Program-made: the position numbers and the translations under genes
Shown: positions 52,100-60,549 of the stretch, in pieces
Numbering within the stretch: the first letter of the stretch is position 1
How the letters are laid out: each line of letters opens with the position of its first letter
Assembly (NCBI RefSeq): GCF_000144625.1
Contig: NC_014376.1
Span: 620,001 to 684,000, forward strand
Source of the DNA: [Clostridium] saccharolyticum WM1
GTDB taxonomy: Bacteria > Bacillota > Clostridia > Lachnospirales > Lachnospiraceae
Length of the DNA stretch: 64,000 nucleotides
Direction: 5' to 3'
Notes under the pieces: model-generated
Seen by the model: only the letters and a program-made list of their open reading frames with translations
Database searches by the model: none
Told to the model about the DNA's origin: nothing

Positions 52100-54256
52100 A
52101 TGAAAAGTAACAAAGGCAAGGGCCTGTTAGGGCTGATTGTTTCACTGGCATTGGTTGGATTATTTGCTTATTTTGGCTATACCACGATGAGCGACATTAA
52201 GCTAGGTCTGGATCTGGCAGGGGGGGTCAGCATTACTTACCAGGCAAAAGAAGAAAATCCCAGCGCTGAAGATATGAAAGATACCATTTATAAGCTGCAG
52301 CAAAGGGTTCAGAATTACAGCACAGAGGCTGAGGTCTACCAGGAAGGAAACAACCGGATTAATGTTGATATTCCAGGTGTCTCAGATGCCAATACAATAT
52401 TGGAAGAGCTTGGAAAGCCAGGTTCTCTGATTTTTGCAGATGAAACCGGTAAAACCATATTAAACGGAAATCAGGTGGCAACGGCAAAGCCGGTAATCAC
52501 CGAGAATAACGGCATCAAGGAATATATGGTGGATCTGACCTTTACAGAGGAAGGAAAGAATCTATTCGCAGATGTTACCACCAAGAATGTGGGAAAACGG
52601 ATTGCCATTATCTATGACGGCAAAATGTATTCCAATCCTGTGGTCAGAGAGGCCATTACCCAGGGACAATGCCAGATCAGCGGCATGACCTCTTATGAGG
52701 AAGCGGAAACACTGGCTTCCACCATCCGCATCGGTTCCCTTTCTCTGGAACTGGAAGAGCTTCGCTCCAATGTAGTAGGAGCCAAGCTGGGACAGGAGGC
52801 CATTACCACCAGTTTAAAGGCTGGCGCCATTGGTTTTGCCATTCTGGCAGTATTTATGGTAGTGGTATATTTAATCCCAGGAATTGCTTCCGTGATTGCA
52901 TTATCCATTTATGTGGGTATTATTTTAGTCCTTCTGTCTGCATTTGAAGTGACTCTGACCCTTCCGGGTGTCGCAGGTATTATTCTATCTGTGGGGATGG
53001 CGGTGGATGCAAATGTTATTATTTTCACACGTATCAAAGAAGAAATCGGTTATGGCAAGACGGTTAAGTCTGCCATTCAGGCAGGATTCAATAAAGCGCT
53101 GTCCGCAATCATTGACGGAAACGTAACCACCCTGATCGCGGCAGGCGTTCTGTTCTGGAGAGGCTCCGGTACGGTAAAGGGCTTTGCCTCCACCCTGGCG
53201 ATCGGTATTGTTTTATCCATGATAACGGCTCTCTTTATTACGAAATTCGTTTTAAACATGCTGTTCCACTTAGGCTTTGAGGATCCCAAGTATTATGGAA
53301 TCAAGAAAGCAGGAAAGGTGATCCGTTTCCTCTCCAAAAAGAAGCTGTGGTTTGCGGGTTCTCTGCTTGTGATAGTTGTAGGTCTTGCATTTTTGGGAGT
53401 CAATAAATCCCAGACAGGAAGCATTTTAAATTACAGCATGGAGTTTAAGGGCGGTACTTCCACCAACGTGACCTTTAATGAGGACATGTCCCTGGAAAAG
53501 ATATCATCGGAAGTAGTGCCTGTAGTAGAAGGCATAACAAAGGATGCGGATGTTCAGACCCAGAAGGTTGCAGGTACCAATGAAGTGATCATTAAGACCA
53601 GAACCTTGACCGTGGATGAGCGTGAAGCCCTGAATAAGGCCATGGTGGATCATTTCGGCGTAGAGTCGGAAAAGATCACTGCGGAAAGCATATCCGGAGC
53701 CATCAGCCAGGAAATGAAGCGGGATGCCATGATTGCCGTAATCATCGCTACCATCTGCATGCTTCTTTATATCTGGTTCCGCTTCAAGGATATCCGGTTT
53801 GCTGGAAGCGCTGTCCTTGCCCTGGTGCATGACGTTCTCATCGTGCTGACCTTTTATGCCCTGTTAAAGTGGTCCGTTGGCTCTACCTTTATTGCATGCA
53901 TGCTGACCATTGTAGGTTATTCCATCAATGCCACCATTGTGATCTTTGACCGTATCCGGGAGTATTTAAAGACCCAGGTAAAGCTTGGGCTGGAAGAAGT
54001 TGTGAACTTAAGTATCAGCCAGACCCTTACAAGAAGCATCAATACCTCCCTGACGACCTTTATCATGGTGTTTGTTCTGTATATCCTGGGAGTGTCCTCC
54101 ATACGTGAATTTGCTTTGCCGCTGATGGTTGGTATCGTATGCGGTACGTATTCTTCCGTATGCATAACAGGTTCTCTGTGGTATGTGATGACGGTTCAAA
54201 AAAAGGGGAAAAAGGAAACGGCAAAAGTAACTGCTAACCACGGAAAGAAATCTTAA
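52100..54256 (+). CDS. secDF: SecDF fusion, protein translocase subunit
   Basis: A 718-residue fusion of SecD and SecF. SecD part: KLGLDLAGGVSITYQ and the periplasmic P1 domain (NRINVDIPGVSDANTI), then five helices with GMAVDANVIIFTRIKEE. SecF part: YSMEFKGGTSTNVTF at about 455, and helices with ATIVIFDRIRE. Twelve membrane helices total. It uses the proton or sodium gradient to complete protein export. Fusion instead of separate genes is common in several Firmicutes. ATG 52100 is the first start with a ribosome site. Confidence 0.95.
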   Translation: MKSNKGKGLLGLIVSLALVGLFAYFGYTTMSDIKLGLDLAGGVSITYQAKEENPSAEDMKDTIYKLQQRVQNYSTEAEVYQEGNNRINVDIPGVSDANTILEELGKPGSLIFADETGKTILNGNQVATAKPVITENNGIKEYMVDLTFTEEGKNLFADVTTKNVGKRIAIIYDGKMYSNPVVREAITQGQCQISGMTSYEEAETLASTIRIGSLSLELEELRSNVVGAKLGQEAITTSLKAGAIGFAILAVFMVVVYLIPGIASVIALSIYVGIILVLLSAFEVTLTLPGVAGIILSVGMAVDANVIIFTRIKEEIGYGKTVKSAIQAGFNKALSAIIDGNVTTLIAAGVLFWRGSGTVKGFASTLAIGIVLSMITALFITKFVLNMLFHLGFEDPKYYGIKKAGKVIRFLSKKKLWFAGSLLVIVVGLAFLGVNKSQTGSILNYSMEFKGGTSTNVTFNEDMSLEKISSEVVPVVEGITKDADVQTQKVAGTNEVIIKTRTLTVDEREALNKAMVDHFGVESEKITAESISGAISQEMKRDAMIAVIIATICMLLYIWFRFKDIRFAGSAVLALVHDVLIVLTFYALLKWSVGSTFIACMLTIVGYSINATIVIFDRIREYLKTQVKLGLEEVVNLSISQTLTRSINTSLTTFIMVFVLYILGVSSIREFALPLMVGIVCGTYSSVCITGSLWYVMTVQKKGKKETAKVTANHGKKS

Positions 54257-54272
54257 GAAAGGGACGCCCTGG

Positions 54273-54313
54273 GGGTATCCCTCATGCCCGGAAGACCTGG
54301 GCAGGAAAAGGAA
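54273..54313 (+). repeat. single leader repeat carrying the tgt ribosome site
   Basis: GGGGGTATCCCTCATGCCC followed by CTGGGCAGGAAAAGGAA: the same order of elements as the leader repeats before the polysaccharide operon and secDF. TGCCC and GGGCA can pair. Confidence 0.5.
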
Positions 54314-54319
54314 ATGCAA

Positions 54320-55459
54320 ATGAATTATAAGATTATTGCAAGGGATGGACGTGCAAAACGGGGATCGGTGACCACCGTCCACGGTACGGTCCAGACCCCG
54401 GTGTTCATGAATGTGGGTACGGTGGGAGCCATTAAGGGGGCTGTTTCTACGGATGACCTTCGTGAGATCAAAACCCAGGTGGAGCTGTCAAACACCTATC
54501 ATCTTCATGTCCGAACCGGCGATAAATTAATTAAGGAATTTGGCGGTCTCCACCGGTTTATGAATTGGGACCGCCCCATTCTCACTGACTCCGGAGGATT
54601 TCAGGTGTTTTCCCTGACCGGCTTACGGAAAATAAAGGAGGAAGGGGTTTACTTCCAGTCCCATATTGACGGGCACAGAATCTTCATGGGTCCGGAGGAG
54701 AGTATGCAGATCCAGTCCAATCTGGCATCTACCATAGCCATGGCCTTTGACGAATGCCCTCCTCATCCGGCCACCAGGGAATATATGCAGAACAGTGTAG
54801 ACCGTACCACCAGATGGCTGGAACGGTGCCGGAACGAGATGGCAAGGCTCAATTCACTGCCGGATACCTTAAATAAGGAGCAGCTTCTGTTCGGCATTAA
54901 TCAGGGCGGAACCTTTGAGGACATCCGGATCGCCCATGCCAAAACCATTTCTGCCATGGACTTAGACGGTTATGCCTTAGGCGGCCTTGCTGTGGGAGAA
55001 AGTCATGAGGAAATGTACCGGATCTTAGAGGAGACGGTTCCGTATCTCCCGGAGAATAAGCCCACCTATCTGATGGGTGTGGGAACCCCTGCCAACATTT
55101 TAGAGTCTGTGGACAGGGGAGTGGACTTTTTCGACTGCGTTTATCCGTCAAGAAACGGACGTCACGGTCATGTGTACACCAATCATGGAAAAATGAATTT
55201 ATTCAATATCAAATATGAACTGGATCATAAGCCCATTGAAGAAGGCTGCGGATGTCCGGCCTGCCGTTCCTACAGCAGAGCCTATATCAGGCATCTTCTA
55301 AAGGCAAAAGAAATGCTTGGCATGAGATTATGTGTCTTGCATAATTTGTATTTTTATAATACAATGATGGAAGAGATCCGCGACGCAATCGAGAATCACC
55401 GTTATGGGGAGTACAAGGAACAGAAGCTTGACCGCATGATGGCGGGGCAGACTTCCTGA
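54320..55459 (+). CDS. tgt: queuine/preQ1 tRNA-guanine transglycosylase
   Basis: A 379-residue TGT enzyme that exchanges guanine-34 for preQ1 in GUN-anticodon tRNAs. The catalytic aspartates are in LTDSGGFQVFSL and DCVYPSRNGRHG, and the zinc site is CGCPACRSYSRAY plus the C-terminal His of LHNLYF. ATG 54320 lies 8 bases after AAAAGG; ATG 54314 is too close. Confidence 0.95.
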   Translation: MNYKIIARDGRAKRGSVTTVHGTVQTPVFMNVGTVGAIKGAVSTDDLREIKTQVELSNTYHLHVRTGDKLIKEFGGLHRFMNWDRPILTDSGGFQVFSLTGLRKIKEEGVYFQSHIDGHRIFMGPEESMQIQSNLASTIAMAFDECPPHPATREYMQNSVDRTTRWLERCRNEMARLNSLPDTLNKEQLLFGINQGGTFEDIRIAHAKTISAMDLDGYALGGLAVGESHEEMYRILEETVPYLPENKPTYLMGVGTPANILESVDRGVDFFDCVYPSRNGRHGHVYTNHGKMNLFNIKYELDHKPIEEGCGCPACRSYSRAYIRHLLKAKEMLGMRLCVLHNLYFYNTMMEEIRDAIENHRYGEYKEQKLDRMMAGQTS

Positions 55460-55508
55460 AAAGGGGGGACAAGCAGGCGGCGGATCGTTATATAAGGAGG
55501 AAATGGTT

Positions 55509-55805
55509 ATGTTATCAGCAACGGGCGGTACTATGGGCATTGGTTTCTGGGTTATTTACATCGCAGTAATCTTTGGTTTCATGTATTTTATCGCAATCAG
55601 ACCGCAGAAGAGAGAAAAAAAGAAACAGCAGGAGATGTTTGCAAACATTGCAATCGGCGACAGTGTTTTGACTTCAAGTGGTTTTTATGGTGTCATCATT
55701 GATATGACCGATGATACAGTGATCGTAGAATTTGGCAATAATAAGAACTGCAGGATTCCTATGCAGAAGACTGCGATTGTACAAGTTGAAAAGGCACAGG
55801 CTTAA
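55509..55805 (+). CDS. yajC: YajC preprotein translocase subunit
   Basis: A 98-residue single-pass membrane protein: helix WVIYIAVIFGFMYFIAI, then RPQKREKKKQQEM and the small beta domain (IAIGDSVLTSSGFYGVIIDM). YajC associates with SecDF. ATG 55509 is 8 bases after AAGGAGG; ATG 55503 is only 2 bases away. Confidence 0.95.
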   Translation: MLSATGGTMGIGFWVIYIAVIFGFMYFIAIRPQKREKKKQQEMFANIAIGDSVLTSSGFYGVIIDMTDDTVIVEFGNNKNCRIPMQKTAIVQVEKAQA

Positions 55806-55817
55806 AAAAAACAGGGT

Positions 55818-55857
55818 ACCCGGAAAGAGGTTTACTTTTTCCGGGTGCTTTTTTTTT
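55818..55857 (+). terminator. terminator after yajC
   Basis: ACCCGGAAA pairs with TTTCCGGGT, followed by nine T. Confidence 0.9.
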
Positions 55858-55878
55858 GGGGGGGCCGATTGTTTTTAA

Positions 55879-55904
55879 CCGTCACGGTAGTGGCGGATTT
55901 TTTT
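55879..55904 (+). terminator. second hairpin with T run
   Basis: CCGTCAC-GGTA-GTGGCGG followed by ATTTTTTT. Backup terminator. The rest of 55905-56179 is AT-rich with no gene that I can support. Confidence 0.65.
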
Positions 55905-56179
55905 ATATCATAGAAACGTGTGTCTTGTAATTTAAAAGTCCTCCGGCGGGAGATTCTACAAAAGCAGACTTCCTGCTCTTCATACGTAAGCGCTCCAGAT
56001 TCTCCCGTCAGCATGGGATCTTTTTTGGCTATGATGAAATGAAATTTCTTAGAAAAAATATATGATAAGGCATTCACAAAGAATTATATATAATTACCAC
56101 AAAAAGTATGAGCCAAAAACCAGATTTTACAGTAATAATTAGCAATAATTCCGAAAAGAAATATTATTACATTATGATA

Positions 56180-56208
56180 TTGACATGAAATAAAAATTCA
56201 TTTACAAT
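56180..56208 (+). promoter_or_regulatory. promoter of the second sugar locus
   Basis: TTGACA (56180-56185) and TACAAT (56203-56208), 17-bp spacing. Confidence 0.8.
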
Positions 56209-56227
56209 TCGAGATGTAAACACAAAC

Positions 56228-56247
56228 CGTATTCAGCAATGAATACG
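56228..56247. promoter_or_regulatory. candidate operator CGTATTC-N6-GAATACG
   Basis: Perfect 7-bp inverted arms about 20 bases after the -10, in the leader of the ABC operon. It is a plausible site for the RpiR-type regulator encoded later in the locus. Confidence 0.45.
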
Positions 56248-56272
56248 AATCATGTATTGGAGGGCTACATAG

Positions 56273-57619
56273 ATGAAAATGAGCATGTTTATGGAAAAAA
56301 GTCTGGCTGCTTTGCTGGCAGCAGGTATGACGGTCAGTCTGATGGGATGCGGAGGCCAGACAACAGAATCTGCACAGACAGAAACAGCGCAGCAAACGAC
56401 AACTGCGCAAGGGTCGTCAGCAGGAAGCGAAACAAGCGGAGGAGAGGTCACACTGGAATTTCAGCAATGGTGGGGGGTAGAATTACCAGATGGTGTCCTT
56501 AAGGAAATCTGCGATGGATTCACAGAACAATCAGGGGTGAAAATCGAATTATTAAGCAATCCGTATGCAGATACCAAGACACAGATTGCAGCCGGAGCGG
56601 CGGCAGGAACCATGGCAGATGTAGTAGGTCTTGACGGATCATGGGTTTATGATTTTGCAAAACAGGGTTCCATTACCAATATGACGGAGCTGATGTCAGC
56701 AGATGGTTATGATGACGGACAATTATCTGATCAGATAAAAGTAGAGGGAAAAACATATATGATCCCGGTGGTCAACTTTGCTTATCCCATGTATGTCAAT
56801 AAAACGCTGTTAGAATCAGCGGGTATTTCAGAAATTCCCAAGACATGGGGGGAATTTACGGAAGCCTGTAAAAAAGTTTCAGCAGCAAATAAAGGAGCTG
56901 CAGGCTGGGCCATTCCCTTATCAACAGAATCACCCAGCGGGATCCAGAACAATTTCATGAGCTGGTTATGGGCTTCAGGCGGAATCATGCTAAAGGATGG
57001 GAAACCGGCTTTGACAGATAATCCGCTTATGGCAGATACCGTTGATTTTGTAAAAGGTTTATTCGATGCAGGTGTGGTTGCACCGGGTGCTTATTCCATG
57101 AAAGAAGCAGATATGGTGGAGGAGTTTACAAACGGCCGCGTTGCATTTATGACGGATTCACTTGCCCATTTGACAACGATCAAGAAAGAAGCGCCTGACT
57201 TAAAATTTGAATTCATGCCTGTTCCGGTAAAAGAAGGTTATACAGGAAAGAGCGGGATGGATGTGGCCAACTGGGGCATTGGGATTGCAGAAAACTGCGA
57301 GCATAAAGCAGAAGCCATGAAGTTTGTGGAATACCTAATGAGTCCTGAAGTAAATGCCAGGCTTGCAGTGTATGCAAATGCCTTCCCTGGAAATATAAAT
57401 GCCAAACCAGACTATTCCAAAGCGGATGAGTTATTTGTAAAAGCATATGAATTATACCAGCAGTGCTACGCAATCAATGAATTTACCGGGCTTCCCACAT
57501 CAGAAGAATTAATGAGACAGTTTGATGAGCAATTACAGTTATCCATTGACGGGGATACGGCTTCAACCGCTGATATGCTGTCCGCAACACAGGAAATTTG
57601 GCAGGGAGCATTCCAATAA
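56273..57619 (+). CDS. sugar ABC transporter substrate-binding lipoprotein
   Basis: A 448-residue family-1 solute-binding protein. The lipobox is VSLMGC, followed by a Thr/Gln/Ala linker and the binding domain (VTLEFQQWWGVELPDGVL, YADTKTQIAAGAAAGTMADV, RVAFMTDSLAHL). GGAGGG is 8 bases before the ATG. It probably delivers a monosaccharide or small glycoside; given the downstream isomerase, D-lyxose or D-mannose-related sugars are candidates (inference). Confidence 0.9.
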   Translation: MKMSMFMEKSLAALLAAGMTVSLMGCGGQTTESAQTETAQQTTTAQGSSAGSETSGGEVTLEFQQWWGVELPDGVLKEICDGFTEQSGVKIELLSNPYADTKTQIAAGAAAGTMADVVGLDGSWVYDFAKQGSITNMTELMSADGYDDGQLSDQIKVEGKTYMIPVVNFAYPMYVNKTLLESAGISEIPKTWGEFTEACKKVSAANKGAAGWAIPLSTESPSGIQNNFMSWLWASGGIMLKDGKPALTDNPLMADTVDFVKGLFDAGVVAPGAYSMKEADMVEEFTNGRVAFMTDSLAHLTTIKKEAPDLKFEFMPVPVKEGYTGKSGMDVANWGIGIAENCEHKAEAMKFVEYLMSPEVNARLAVYANAFPGNINAKPDYSKADELFVKAYELYQQCYAINEFTGLPTSEELMRQFDEQLQLSIDGDTASTADMLSATQEIWQGAFQ

Positions 57620-57626
57620 CAACCAG

Positions 57627-57660
57627 TCAGGCTGCATGATAGAAAAGTGCAGCCTGATCT
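57627..57660 (+). terminator. intercistronic hairpin after the binding-protein gene
   Basis: Perfect 10-bp stem TCAGGCTGCA/TGCAGCCTGA with an 11-base loop and a short TCTT tail, the same place as the hairpin in the first sugar operon. It is likely to bias expression towards the binding protein. Confidence 0.7.
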
Positions 57661-57682
57661 TAAAAAGGAGGGAATGAGTGAG

Positions 57683-58609
57683 TTGGCTAAGGAAAGAGAA
57701 ACAACGAAAAAGGAAAGCAGCGGTAAGACGTTACAGGCAATGAAAAGAAAGCGTGAACCTTACCTTTATCTCCTTCCAACGATTGTGCTGATGCTTTTAT
57801 TGCTGATTATCCCCATCTGCATGGTGGTCCGGTATTCGTTTTTTGATAATGTAATTGTCAAGAAAGATCCTGTATTTGCCGGGCTAAAGAACTATGCCAT
57901 GATCCTGTCAGACAAAACTTTTTTTGTTGCAGTGAAAAACACCTTGTTTTTTGTGGGGGCCAGCGTAATTGTTCATATGTTTTTAGGAATGCTGTTTGCC
58001 ATACTTCTCAATACAAGGTATATAGGAATAAATTTGAAAGCATTTTTCCGGGTGATTTATGTATTGCCCTGGATGTTTACGGCATCAGTTATCGCCATCT
58101 TATGGAAAATGATGATGAATCCCAATGGAATTATAAACTACTTACTGCAAATCACGAATCTCACATCTTCCCATATCGAATGGCTGGGTTCCCGGAATTT
58201 CGCATTATTTTCAGTAACGCTGATCAATATATGGGCTGGATATCCATTTTATATGGTCAGCATCCTGGCAGGACTTCAGGGGATACCCACGGATCTTTAT
58301 GAGGCATCGGCCATTGACGGGGCCAATGCAGTACAGCAGTTTATCCGCATTACCATTCCCCAGTTAAAGCCCATTATTATCAGCTTGTTCATGCTGGATT
58401 TTGTGTGGACCATACAGCAGTTTGCCCTGATCTGGATGACCACAGGCGGGGGACCGATCAATGCCACAGAAATGATAAGTACATTTATTTATAAAAGGGG
58501 ATTCAGTAAGTATCAATATTCCCAGGCCTCTGCATCGGCAGTGATCTTACTGGTTGTTTGTTCCGTCATAGCAGTTTTTTATGTGCGGCATCAGAGAGAG
58601 AGGGACTGA
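57683..58609 (+). CDS. sugar ABC transporter permease, MalF-like
   Basis: A 308-residue permease with six helices after a basic N-terminus; EAA loop EASAIDGANAVQQFIRITIP. The start is uncertain: TTG 57683 stands 10 bases after AAGGAGG, while ATG 57674 is only 1 base after it. Confidence 0.85.
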   Translation: MAKERETTKKESSGKTLQAMKRKREPYLYLLPTIVLMLLLLIIPICMVVRYSFFDNVIVKKDPVFAGLKNYAMILSDKTFFVAVKNTLFFVGASVIVHMFLGMLFAILLNTRYIGINLKAFFRVIYVLPWMFTASVIAILWKMMMNPNGIINYLLQITNLTSSHIEWLGSRNFALFSVTLINIWAGYPFYMVSILAGLQGIPTDLYEASAIDGANAVQQFIRITIPQLKPIIISLFMLDFVWTIQQFALIWMTTGGGPINATEMISTFIYKRGFSKYQYSQASASAVILLVVCSVIAVFYVRHQRERD

Positions 58610-58611
58610 TT

Positions 58612-59448
58612 ATGGTAGGAAAGAAAAAGTGGTACATAAAACTATTGATTATGATCCTTCTGGGAGCCGGAGCGCTGTTTTCGGGGTTCCCCATATTATG
58701 GATGCTCCTCAGCTCCTTGAAACCCAATGGGGAAATCTTTGCATGGCCGCCTATATGGATATCAGAGAATTTCAGTTTGAAAGCATATAGTTCCATCTTT
58801 CACAATCCTGAAAAGGTGAGATTTTTTATCAACAGCTATTGCATTGCAATGCTTGTGGTAATTTTGACCCTGATTATTGGGATACTTGCATCGTACAGTT
58901 TCAGCCGTTTTAATTTTCCGGGAAAAAGCGTTATCAATACCCTCATCGTCAGCGTGCAGGCAGTACCTCCCATCACCCTTCTGATCCCATATTTAAGCCT
59001 GATTGTCAGCTTGAAATTATATAATACTTTTGGAGCGCTGATCCTTACGTATATGCTGTTTACATTGCCCTATGCCATTTTGATGATTACGGGATACATG
59101 AATACTCTGCCAAAGGATTTAGATGAAGCGGTAATGATTGACGGCGGTTCCAGGTTTGTGGCTCTTTGGACTGTGCTGGTCCCGGTATCAGTTCCCGGAC
59201 TGGTTTCCGTGGGAATGTATACCTTCATGCAGGCATGGAATGAATATTTGTTTGCATTGGCATTGACCAAAACAAATGAAATGCGGACGGTACCGGTGGG
59301 CATCAGTTTACTCATGGGGCAGCATGCGTATGAGTGGAATCAAATGATGTCCATGAGCGTTTTGGGCTCCTTGCCGGTATTGATGCTCTTTTTGTTTTTC
59401 CAGCGGTACTTTATTGCCGGAATGACAGCAGGAGCTGTAAAAAATTAA
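58612..59448 (+). CDS. sugar ABC transporter permease, MalG-like
   Basis: A 278-residue permease with the EAA loop EAVMIDGGSRFVALWTVLVP. ATG 58612, two bases after the previous stop, is preceded by an AGAGGG site. No ATPase gene follows, as in the first importer of this window. Confidence 0.9.
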   Translation: MVGKKKWYIKLLIMILLGAGALFSGFPILWMLLSSLKPNGEIFAWPPIWISENFSLKAYSSIFHNPEKVRFFINSYCIAMLVVILTLIIGILASYSFSRFNFPGKSVINTLIVSVQAVPPITLLIPYLSLIVSLKLYNTFGALILTYMLFTLPYAILMITGYMNTLPKDLDEAVMIDGGSRFVALWTVLVPVSVPGLVSVGMYTFMQAWNEYLFALALTKTNEMRTVPVGISLLMGQHAYEWNQMMSMSVLGSLPVLMLFLFFQRYFIAGMTAGAVKN

Positions 59449-59502
59449 TACGTATGATTATCCGGAAACGGAAATCTAATAAAAAAGTTGGAGGAAAAAA
59501 CT

Positions 59503-60360
59503 ATGCTATTAAACATGAAAGAACTGCTGGCGGCTGCAAATGAAAACAATTTTGCTGTGCCTGCATTTAACATCAGCTCCTATGCGATGTTCAATGGAAT
59601 TATGGAGGCCTCAGAAGAGGAACATGCACCGGTTATTATTTCGATCCATCCCGATGAATTGAGCCATATTGGAACAGATATCATTCAGGCAATCAGGCAG
59701 AGGGCTTATAAAACAAAGATACCGGTATGCATCCATCTGGATCATGGCTCATCCTTTGAACAGATCATGATTGCCATTCAGGCAGGATATACCTCTGTTA
59801 TGATAGACGGCTCCAGCCTTCCTTTTGAAGAAAATATTGCTGTTTGCAAAAAGGTATGTGAAGCGGCACATGGGGCAGATGTATCGGTAGAGGGCGAACT
59901 GGGCACAATCGGAACCACCGATTCCGCAGAAACAGAAAATCAGGTGATTATTTATACAAAACCGGATGATGCCGCTAAATTTGTAGAGGAGACAGGGGTT
60001 GATACACTGGCAATCGCGATCGGAACCTGCCACGGATTATACCCTGCCGGAATGAAGCCGGAATTAAAGCTGGATTTATTAAAAGAGATCAAATCCAAAG
60101 TATCCATTCCCCTGGTACTCCATGGAGGATCCAATAATCCGGATAAAGAGATCGGGGAATCAGTAGCATTAGGGGTCAATAAGATCAATATTTCCAGCGA
60201 TATTAAAGCGGCATATTACATGAAAATGAGAGAGGTTTTAAAAGACGGCAGCCTTCGGGAACCCAATATGATTGAACCGCCGTGCATAGAAGCCATGAAG
60301 GAAGTGGCATATCACAAGATCCGGCTTTTTAAGGCGGACGGAAAGGCTGCACGTTACTAG
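59503..60360 (+). CDS. class II ketose-bisphosphate aldolase
   Basis: A 285-residue class II (zinc) aldolase of the Fba/GatY/KbaY family. Motifs: HLDHGSSFEQIMIAIQAGY (Asp and His of the active site), SVMIDGSSLPFEEN, VEGELGTIG, and VLHGGSNNPD and NKINISSDIK near the C-terminus. It splits a ketose-1,6-bisphosphate or ketose-1-phosphate into dihydroxyacetone phosphate and an aldehyde. GAGGAAAA lies about 5 bases before the ATG. Position before a kinase fits a phosphorylate-then-cleave route. Confidence 0.88.
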   Translation: MLLNMKELLAAANENNFAVPAFNISSYAMFNGIMEASEEEHAPVIISIHPDELSHIGTDIIQAIRQRAYKTKIPVCIHLDHGSSFEQIMIAIQAGYTSVMIDGSSLPFEENIAVCKKVCEAAHGADVSVEGELGTIGTTDSAETENQVIIYTKPDDAAKFVEETGVDTLAIAIGTCHGLYPAGMKPELKLDLLKEIKSKVSIPLVLHGGSNNPDKEIGESVALGVNKINISSDIKAAYYMKMREVLKDGSLREPNMIEPPCIEAMKEVAYHKIRLFKADGKAARY

Positions 60361-60549
60361 GGTGTGGCTGAAGACTGCATGTTCCAAGATGTGCGTTACA
60401 CTTTGTAGGAGATTTGTTCCGGCTGAAGGTGCACAGCGGATTAGGCCAACCAAATTTGGAGCAAATATGCCCCAAAGTGAGACGTGCAGACTGGAGCAGA
60501 TCTTTTTATGGGAAATGGCATATATAGCATGAGAGGGCGGGCGGATAGA

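Noticed and set aside
55832..56077. 81-codon minus-strand frame in the gap before the second sugar locus
   Set aside because: It overlaps two terminators, has no good ribosome site, and is lysine/arginine-rich at its end because of T-rich DNA.
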